Origin: Pelomonas asaccharophilus_A
GTDB taxonomy: Bacteria; Pseudomonadota; Gammaproteobacteria; Burkholderiales; Burkholderiaceae_C
NCBI RefSeq assembly: GCF_031458115.1
Contig: NZ_JAVDXV010000001.1
Coordinates: 248,001-312,000 of the forward strand
DNA: 64,000 nucleotides
Direction: 5' to 3'
The notes beneath the pieces were generated by a model. That model had not been told where the DNA came from, ran no database searches, and was given only the letters and a program-made list of their open reading frames with translations. Of this stretch, positions 58,470 to 64,000 are shown piece after piece; the stretch's first letter is position 1, and each line of letters opens with the position of its first letter. The translations under genes were made by a program, and so were the position numbers.

Positions 58470-59003
58470 TCAGTGGGCTTGAGGAGGGTCGGCGAAGTAG
58501 CCGGCGCCACGCGGCTTGGGGAACAGCGCAGCACGCAGCGCGCTGACGTCGTCGCCCTGCCGGTCCCGCTCCCACAGCGCCATCGGCAACCCGCTGGCCT
58601 CCAGCACGCGCAGCAGCCGATCGCGCCGGTGCGCCAGGCGCGGCTGCTCGTCCGGCAGGGGCATCAGCACGACCGATCGCACATAGCCGTGCTCGTCGCA
58701 CAGCGCGAAGTCCACCGTCAGCAGGCCCGTGCGCGACAACCATTCGCGGTAGGAGTGCTGGCGCGGCACGCGCACGAGCTTGTGCAGCGGCACATGCGCC
58801 AGCAGGAAACCTTTTGGGTGCTCCAGCAGCAGCGCCTGCGCGATGGCCTTGTGGGCATGCCGCTCCGCGCTCGCCAGCACCCGCGTGGGCGTGGGCGGCC
58901 AGTGCATCACGGTGTCCGACTGTTCCGCGACGGGGCCGCTTTCCTGTCCGGTCAGCCGGTTCAGCCAGGCGCCCATGGCGCGGGGGAGGTGGAGGTTCAG
59001 CAT
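58470..59003 (-). CDS. DUF2726-like protein
   Basis: ATG 59003 gives 177 residues; an upstream frame start (59081) adds a basic stretch with no support. ERHAHKAIAQALLLEHPKGFLLAHVPLHKLVRVP and LLTVDFALCDEHGYVRSVVLMP, then RDRLLRVLEASGLPM, follow the DUF2726 pattern (a restriction-endonuclease-like fold in which a DFxLCD-type strand carries the conserved Asp). There is no signal peptide. It converges with ftsY, 7 bp apart. The function of this group is not established. Confidence 0.7.
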   Translation of the reverse strand: MLNLHLPRAMGAWLNRLTGQESGPVAEQSDTVMHWPPTPTRVLASAERHAHKAIAQALLLEHPKGFLLAHVPLHKLVRVPRQHSYREWLSRTGLLTVDFALCDEHGYVRSVVLMPLPDEQPRLAHRRDRLLRVLEASGLPMALWERDRQGDDVSALRAALFPKPRGAGYFADPPQAH

Positions 59004-59188
59004 GTGCCGCACGCTAGCGGTGGCGTCAGGTCTTGACCATGCTCGCCTGTCCCCTGAATTTGGGGGCAAATGTGTGCGCATGTGTCGCCCTCCGCAGCAA
59101 CCCTTAAGGGTGTAGCCAGACCCTGACCGATGGCATGGGTCGCCGGACTGCCTATGCTGCGGTTCTTCTCCATTCGACCGAGGCTCTC

Positions 59189-61240
59189 ATGTCCCGTTCC
59201 CCGTTCCTGCTTCCGCTGACCCTGGCGCTCGCCACCGCGCTGCCGGCCGTCGCGCATGCCGCCGATGCCCGCAAGGCCGCCATCACCGTGGCCGACACGC
59301 CGCTGATCCCGCGCGCCGCGCTGTTCGGCAACCCGGTGAAGGCGGGCGCGCAGCTGAGCCCCGACGGCAAATGGCTGTCGTGGATGGCGCCCGTGAACGG
59401 CGTCATGAACGTGTGGGTCGCGCCCGCGGACAAGCCGGACGCCGCCAAGGCCGTCACCGACTCCAAGGACCGCCCCATCCCCGGCCACTTCTGGTCGGGC
59501 AACAGCGAGCAGCTGCTGTTCGTCAAGGACAACGCCGGCGACGAGAACTTCCGCCTCTACGGCGTGGACGTGAAGACCGGCGCGCAGCGCGACTACACGC
59601 CATTCGACAAGGTGCGCGTGCGCATGATGGGCGGCTCGAAGAAGCGCCTGGACGAGGTGCTGGTGGGCATCAACAACCGCGACCCGCGCTGGCACGACGT
59701 GCACCTGCTGAACCTGAAGACTGGCGAGCTGAAGCTGGTCATGAAGGGCGACGGCTTCGCCGGCTTCCAGACCGACGACGACCTGCAGGTGCGCATGGGC
59801 GGCCGCCCGAACGCGGCCGGCGGTGTCGACTACTACCAGGTCAAGGACGGCGCGGTGGCCGACAAGCCCTTCCTGAGCACCAACCTGGAAGACAACGCGA
59901 CCGCCCCCATCGGCTACACCACCGACGGCAAGACGCTGTACTGGATGGACTCGCGCGACCGCGACACCACCGCCGTGTTCGCCGAGGACACCGCCACCGG
60001 TGCACGCAAGCTGATCGCGCAGGACGCCCGCGCCGACCTCGGGCAGACGCTGCGCAACACCGTCACCGGCGAGGTGCAGGCCTATGCGGTGGACTACCTG
60101 ACCACCGAATGGCATTTCGTCGACAAGGGCCTGAAGGCCGACTTCGACTGGCTGCAGCAGCAGCTCGGCAAGGGCGAAGTTTTTGTGGCCAGCCGCACGC
60201 GCGCCGACGACAAGTGGATCGTCGGCATCGACCCGGTCTCCAAGGTGTCGGCCACCTATCTGTACGACCGCAAGGCCAAGAAGCTGACCGCGTTGTATGT
60301 CGCGCGGCCCGAGCTGCAGAACGCGCCGCTGGTGCCCATGCATGCGGTCGAGATCAAGTCGCGTGACGGCCTGACGCTGCCCAGCTACCTGACGCTGCCG
60401 CAGGGCGCCGACAAGAACGGCGACGGCAAGCCCGAACAGGCCGTGCCCATGGTGCTGCTGGTGCACGGCGGCCCCTGGGCGCGCGACGGCTACGGCTACA
60501 ACGGCACGCACCAGTGGCTGGCCAACCGCGGCTACGCAGTGCTGTCGGTGAACTTCCGCGCCTCCACCGGCTTCGGCAAGAAGTTCCTGAACGCCGGCAA
60601 CAAGCAGTGGGGCCTGGCGATGCACGACGACCTGATCGACGCCGTGAACTGGGCCGTCAAGCAGGGCGTCACCAGCAGCGACAAGGTCGCCATCATGGGC
60701 GGCAGCTATGGCGGCTATGCGGCGTTGGCCGGCCTGACCTTCACGCCCACCACCTTCGCCTGCGCGGTGGACATCGTGGGGCCCTCCAACCTGGAGACGC
60801 TGCTGGGCACCATCCCGCCGTACTGGGAAGCCGGCAAGAAGCAGATGTACAGCCGCATGGGCGACCCGACGACCGACGAGGGCAAGGCCGTGCTGCGCGC
60901 CGCGTCGCCGCTGTACAAGGCCGACCAGATCGTGCGGCCGCTGCTGATCGGGCAGGGGGCCAACGACCCGCGCGTGAAGCAGGCTGAGAGCGACCAGATC
61001 GTCACCGCCATGCAGGCCAAGAACATCCCGGTCACCTATGTGCTGTACCCGGACGAAGGCCACGGCTTCGCGAAGCCCAACAACCGCATCGGCTTCAATG
61101 CGATCGCCGAGACCTTCCTGGGCAACTGCCTGGGTGGCCGCGTGGAGCCGCTGGGCGAGACGGTGCGCGCGTCCACTGCGCAGGTAGCGCATGGCGCCGA
61201 CTTCCTGCCCGGCCTGAAGGCCGCGGCCGAGAAGAAGTAG
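59189..61240 (+). CDS. S9 family prolyl-oligopeptidase-type peptidase
   Basis: ATG 59189 gives 683 residues with signal MSRSPFLLPLTLALATALPAVAHA. The N-terminal beta-propeller (~40-400) includes QLSPDGKWLSWMAP and FWSGNSEQLLFVKDNAG. The catalytic alpha/beta-hydrolase (~410-660) has VLLVHGGPWARDGYGYN, ASTGFGKKFLNAGNKQWG, the nucleophile in IMGGSYGGYAAL, the acid in IGQGANDPRVKQAE and His in PDEGHGFAKPNNR. It is probably periplasmic and cleaves short peptides. The 185 bp upstream are non-coding. Confidence 0.92.
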   Translation: MSRSPFLLPLTLALATALPAVAHAADARKAAITVADTPLIPRAALFGNPVKAGAQLSPDGKWLSWMAPVNGVMNVWVAPADKPDAAKAVTDSKDRPIPGHFWSGNSEQLLFVKDNAGDENFRLYGVDVKTGAQRDYTPFDKVRVRMMGGSKKRLDEVLVGINNRDPRWHDVHLLNLKTGELKLVMKGDGFAGFQTDDDLQVRMGGRPNAAGGVDYYQVKDGAVADKPFLSTNLEDNATAPIGYTTDGKTLYWMDSRDRDTTAVFAEDTATGARKLIAQDARADLGQTLRNTVTGEVQAYAVDYLTTEWHFVDKGLKADFDWLQQQLGKGEVFVASRTRADDKWIVGIDPVSKVSATYLYDRKAKKLTALYVARPELQNAPLVPMHAVEIKSRDGLTLPSYLTLPQGADKNGDGKPEQAVPMVLLVHGGPWARDGYGYNGTHQWLANRGYAVLSVNFRASTGFGKKFLNAGNKQWGLAMHDDLIDAVNWAVKQGVTSSDKVAIMGGSYGGYAALAGLTFTPTTFACAVDIVGPSNLETLLGTIPPYWEAGKKQMYSRMGDPTTDEGKAVLRAASPLYKADQIVRPLLIGQGANDPRVKQAESDQIVTAMQAKNIPVTYVLYPDEGHGFAKPNNRIGFNAIAETFLGNCLGGRVEPLGETVRASTAQVAHGADFLPGLKAAAEKK

Positions 61241-61321
61241 GCATCTAACCGGATGACAGAGGCCGCAAGGCCGACTCATCCAGCAGCAGCCGTGGAACCG
61301 GCTTTGCCGGGCCACTGGCTG

Positions 61322-61358
61322 CGCCCCCTTGAGGGGGAGGCGCGTCAGCGCCTCGGGG
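61322..61358. terminator. GC hairpins between convergent peptidase and ffh genes
   Basis: CGCCCCCTTGAGGGGGAGGCG is followed by GGCGC-GTCA-GCGCC and CTCGGGGG in the 124-bp gap 61241-61364. The stems can form in either strand, so they may end both transcripts. The type is similar to the hairpins at 45382-45428 and looks like a recurrent genomic element. Confidence 0.55.
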
Positions 61359-61364
61359 GTGGGC

Positions 61365-62744
61365 CTACATCCCGGGCAGGCCGCCCTTCATGCCGCCCAG
61401 CTTCTTCATCATCTTCATCAGGCCGCCACCCTTCATCTTCTTCATCATCCCCTGCATCTGGTCGTACTGGTTCAGCAGGCGGTTGACGTCCTGGATCTGC
61501 ACGCCCGCACCGGCGGCGATGCGCTTCTTGCGGCTGGCCTTGGTCTTGCCGTCCATCAGCAGCGCGGGCTTGGCGCGCTCCTTGGCGGTCATCGCGCGCA
61601 AGATGCCTTCCATGCGCTTCATGTCGCGCTCGGCACGGTCCATGTCGGCTTGGCCGGGCTGCTTGTTGCCCATCATGTTTTGCGGCAGCTTGTCCATCAG
61701 GCCGCCCAGGCCGCCCATCTTCTTCATCTGCGCGATCTGCTGCAGGAAGTCGTTCAGGTCGAAGCCGCCGGTCTTCAGCTTCTCGGCCATGGCCTGCGCG
61801 TCGGCCAGGTCCACGGCCTGCGTGACCTGCTCCACCAGCGCGACGATGTCGCCCATGCCCAGCACGCGGCCGGCGTGGCGGTCGGCGTCGAACACCTCCA
61901 GGCCGTCGATCTTCTCGGACACGCCGGCGAACTTGATCGGCGCGCCGGTGATCTGCCGCACCGACAGCGCCGCGCCGCCTCGCGAGTCGCCGTCCAGCTT
62001 GGTCAGGATGACGCCGGTCAGCGGCAGCGCTTCCTTGAAGGCCTTGGCGGTGTTCACCGCGTCCTGGCCCTGCATCGCGTCGACGACGAACAGCGTCTCG
62101 ACCGGGTTGATGGCCGCGTGCAGCTCCTTGATCTCGGCCATCAGCGCTTCGTCGATGGCCAGGCGGCCGGCCGTGTCCACCAGCAGCACATCGAAGTAGT
62201 GGCGCTTGGCGTGGTCCAGCGCCGCCAGCGCGATGTCGCGCGGCTTCTGATTGGGCTCGGACGGGAACCACTCGCCGCCGGCCTGCTTGGTTACCGTCTT
62301 CAGCTGCTCGATGGCGGCCGGGCGGTAGACGTCGGCGGAGACCGTCAACACCTTCTTCTTGCGCTTGTCGATCAGGTGCTTGGTGAGCTTGGCGGTCGTG
62401 GTCGTCTTGCCGGCGCCCTGCAGGCCGGCCATCAGGATGACGGCGGGCGGCTGCGCGGCGAGGTTGATGTCGGCCACGCCCTCGCCCATGGTCGCGGCGA
62501 GTTCCTTGTGCACCACCGAGACCAGCACCTGACCCGGGTTCAGCGAGCCGACGACCTCCTGGCCCAGCGCCTTTTCCTTCACGCGGGCGATGAAGTCGCG
62601 CACCACCGGCAAGGCCACGTCGGCCTCCAGCAGCGCCATGCGCACTTCGCGCAGCATGTCCTGGACGTTGCTCTCGGTGATGCGGGCCTGGCCGCGCATC
62701 GTCTTGACGAGGCGACTCAGGCGGTCGGTGAGGTTGGATGCCAT
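61365..62744 (-). CDS. ffh: Signal recognition particle protein Ffh (SRP54)
   Basis: ATG 62744 gives 459 residues beginning MASNLTDRLSRLVKTMRGQ. The N domain contains RITESNVQDMLREVRMALLEADVAL; the G domain has GLQGAGKTTTTAKL, VSADVYRPAAIEQL, VDTAGRLAIDEAL and TKLDGDSRGGAAL. The C-terminal M domain is Met-rich (DFLQQIAQMKKMGGLGGLMDKLP, NQYDQMQGMMKKMKGGG) and binds 4.5S RNA and signal peptides. Length and domains are standard. It is divergent from the ccsA-like gene and pairs functionally with ftsY ~4 kb away. Confidence 0.97.
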   Translation of the reverse strand: MASNLTDRLSRLVKTMRGQARITESNVQDMLREVRMALLEADVALPVVRDFIARVKEKALGQEVVGSLNPGQVLVSVVHKELAATMGEGVADINLAAQPPAVILMAGLQGAGKTTTTAKLTKHLIDKRKKKVLTVSADVYRPAAIEQLKTVTKQAGGEWFPSEPNQKPRDIALAALDHAKRHYFDVLLVDTAGRLAIDEALMAEIKELHAAINPVETLFVVDAMQGQDAVNTAKAFKEALPLTGVILTKLDGDSRGGAALSVRQITGAPIKFAGVSEKIDGLEVFDADRHAGRVLGMGDIVALVEQVTQAVDLADAQAMAEKLKTGGFDLNDFLQQIAQMKKMGGLGGLMDKLPQNMMGNKQPGQADMDRAERDMKRMEGILRAMTAKERAKPALLMDGKTKASRKKRIAAGAGVQIQDVNRLLNQYDQMQGMMKKMKGGGLMKMMKKLGGMKGGLPGM

Positions 62745-62800
62745 TGAATTGGGAGGGCGGACCGGCAGAACGCGCGGAGCCCAAAAGTACACTGCGTGCC

Positions 62801-63682
62801 ATGAGTTTATCGCCCGCCCCCCTCGGAGACGCCGTTGCCGCTGCTGGCGGCCCTGGGCCGAGCGTGGCGCTCGCGGTGGCCAGCGTGCTGGCGCTGCTGG
62901 GCTATGTGTGGGTGGGCCTGCTGCGCGCGCGGGCTCCAGAGGGCGATGTCGTCGTGCGTCGCCCGCTGCGCTCCGTGCCGCCGATGGCGTTGGCCTGGAC
63001 GGCGCAGTTCGCCGCGCTGTTCATCGACATCAGCGGCTACGGGCTGGCCACGCCGGGCGCGCGCTTCGGCTTCGCGCCGGCGCTGTCGATGACGGCCTGG
63101 CTGGTGCTGACGGTCTATCTGATCGAGAGCCGTTTCCTGCCGCTGCACAGCGTGCGCCGCGTGCTGGCCTGGCTGGCCGCGGCCGCCGTGCTGCTGGCCT
63201 GGGGCTTCCCCGGCGAGAGCCGGCCGACGGCGGCGTCGCCGTGGGCGCCGCTGCACTGGGTGCTGGGGCTGGCGTCCTACGGCCTGTTCGGCGTCGCGGT
63301 GCTGCATGCGGCGCTGATGAACCGCGCCGAGTCGCGATTGCGGCACAAGCAGGCCACGCCGGGCGCGATGTCGGGGCATATGCCGCTGCTGCAGCTGGAG
63401 CGGCTGACCTTCAACTTCATCGCCGCCGGTGTGGGCGTGCTGTCGCTGGCCATCCTGCTGGGTTGGTGGTTCACGCCGCAATGGAAGTGGGACCACAAGA
63501 ACCTGCTGGCCGTGCTGGGCTGGCTGGTGCTGACCGGGCTGCTGGTGGGGCGGCGTATCTACGGCTGGCGCGGCCGGCGCGCGACGCGCTGGTTGTATGC
63601 CGGCGCCGCGCTGCTGCTGCTGTCGTACGCGGGCTCGCGCTTCGTGCTGGAGGTCGTGCTGCAACGGGGCACGGGCGCATGA
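62801..63682 (+). CDS. CcsA/YpjD-like cytochrome c assembly membrane protein
   Basis: ATG 62801 gives 293 residues and about eight membrane helices. The family hallmarks are AWTAQFAALFID, the LHWVLGLASYGLFGVAVLHAALMNRAE segment with conserved His, ERLTFNFIAAGVGVLSLAILLGWWF and the DHKNLLAVLGWLV block with a second conserved His. CcsA/YpjD proteins relate to heme handling; in this position next to ffh the YpjD-type is common in betaproteobacteria. The next gene overlaps by ATGA. Confidence 0.88.
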   Translation: MSLSPAPLGDAVAAAGGPGPSVALAVASVLALLGYVWVGLLRARAPEGDVVVRRPLRSVPPMALAWTAQFAALFIDISGYGLATPGARFGFAPALSMTAWLVLTVYLIESRFLPLHSVRRVLAWLAAAAVLLAWGFPGESRPTAASPWAPLHWVLGLASYGLFGVAVLHAALMNRAESRLRHKQATPGAMSGHMPLLQLERLTFNFIAAGVGVLSLAILLGWWFTPQWKWDHKNLLAVLGWLVLTGLLVGRRIYGWRGRRATRWLYAGAALLLLSYAGSRFVLEVVLQRGTGA

Positions 63683-63924
63683 AGTACCTGCTGCTTTTGG
63701 GCCTGCTGGCCCTCTTGTTCTTCGTGCTGGGCGTCAAGCGCTCGCGGCCCCGGCCGCCCGAGGCGCGCAAGCCAGCCGCCGAGCCCGCGCGGACCCAGGC
63801 CATGCTGAGCTGTGCCGAGTGCGGCATGCACCTGCCGGCCGACGAGGCGCTGCCGGGCAAGGGGGGCGTGTTCTGCAGCGCGGCGCACCGGACCAGATTC
63901 GAGGCGCGGCAGGGGCCTGCTTGA
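63679..63924 (+). CDS. PP0621-like small membrane-anchored zinc-ribbon protein
   Basis: The protein has 81 residues. One N-terminal helix (YLLLLGLLALLFFVLGVK) is followed by a basic/Pro linker (~19-40) and a Cys cluster, LSCAECGMHLPADEALPGKGGVFCSAAHR, with CxxC, a later Cys and a His that can bind zinc. This matches the PP0621 family commonly placed after the ccsA-like gene. It overlaps both neighbours (ATGA upstream, TTGA downstream). Function unknown. Confidence 0.82.
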   Translation: MKYLLLLGLLALLFFVLGVKRSRPRPPEARKPAAEPARTQAMLSCAECGMHLPADEALPGKGGVFCSAAHRTRFEARQGPA

Positions 63925-64000
63925 GCGCGGATTCGACGTTGCCGTCCGGCCTCGATCCGGTGTCCGTGCGTGGCAGCTGGTTCGTCGAGGCGCCACCCGC
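63921..64000 (+). CDS. Start of the next gene, truncated by the window edge (possibly pilS-like sensor)
   Basis: A TTG at 63921 overlaps the previous stop (TTGA), and the frame stays open to base 64000 (residues include SGLDPVSVRGSWFVEAP). GTG codons at 63960 and 63966 are alternative starts. Only ~26 residues are visible, too few to identify a family. In related genomes a PilS-type sensor kinase often follows the PP0621 gene, so that is a guess from context only. Confidence 0.4.
   Translation, partial: MSADSTLPSGLDPVSVRGSWFVEAPP

Noticed and set aside
59004..59188. tRNA or small RNA in the gap before the S9 peptidase
   Set aside because: A short ACCCTTAAGGGT palindrome is present, but no cloverleaf or other RNA signature can be built.

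Overview
The window is high-GC DNA from a Burkholderiales-type betaproteobacterium, most like the Roseateles/Pelomonas/Mitsuaria group. This placement is inferred from the ftsY, ffh, ccsA-like and PP0621-like genes at the right edge, a PEP-CTERM protein, and mosaic intergenic palindromic repeats. Almost all genes between about 10.2 and 57.2 kb belong to one accessory programme: breakdown of pectin, especially rhamnogalacturonan I (RG-I), and use of the released L-rhamnose.

Layout. (1) 1-6.2 kb, plus strand: the 3' part of a PL11 RG endolyase, a GH43-like lipoprotein, a GH115 glucuronidase and three linked unknown genes. (2) 6.2-10.2 kb: an NTF2-like protein, a MipA/OmpV outer-membrane protein divergent from an OmpR-type two-component system, and a DUF2306 membrane protein. 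(3) 10.2-37.1 kb: about 27 kb of genes all on the minus strand, many joined by ATGA, GTGA, TTGA or TGATG stop-start overlaps. In transcription order: rhaD, rhaI, cytoplasmic GH28, rhaM, DUF6250, GH51, GH2, PL26, GH28, repeat A, GH2, GH95, GH43, acetyl-esterase-like hydrolase, an unknown gene, pectinesterase-like CE8, a small membrane protein, a DUF5060-type glycosidase and PL1. (4) 37.1-40.0 kb: an operator-rich intergenic region, a DeoR-type regulator (rhaR) and an FGGY kinase, closed by a strong terminator. (5) 40.1-44.0 kb: a PL4 RG lyase with a PEP-CTERM protein, and a divergent astacin-like protease. (6) 44.0-57.2 kb, minus strand: a GH43-GH35 fusion, GH105, repeat C, an MFS/GPH symporter, a second PL26, repeat B, a CE12 esterase and a class-C serine hydrolase. 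(7) 57.3-64 kb: housekeeping genes.

How the genes fit together (inference from families). PL11, PL4, PL1, CE8, CE12 and secreted GH28 open and deacetylate the backbone. GH43, GH51, GH35, GH2, GH95 and GH115 trim arabinan, galactan, fucose and glucuronate side chains. The two PL26 exolyases release unsaturated GalA-Rha, which the symporter could import and cytoplasmic GH105 split. RhaM, RhaI, the kinase and RhaD then take rhamnose to DHAP and lactate. No TonB receptor/SusD pair and no galacturonate catabolic genes lie in the window.

The most notable items are the GH43-GH35 fusion; a cluster of CGCTCAY half-sites and a 26-bp perfect palindrome before rhaD/rhaR, with matching half-sites before PL4 and the symporter; three copies of an element of about 565 bp with imperfect terminal inverted repeats and a covarying terminal hairpin; and a signal-less GH28 next to rhaM.
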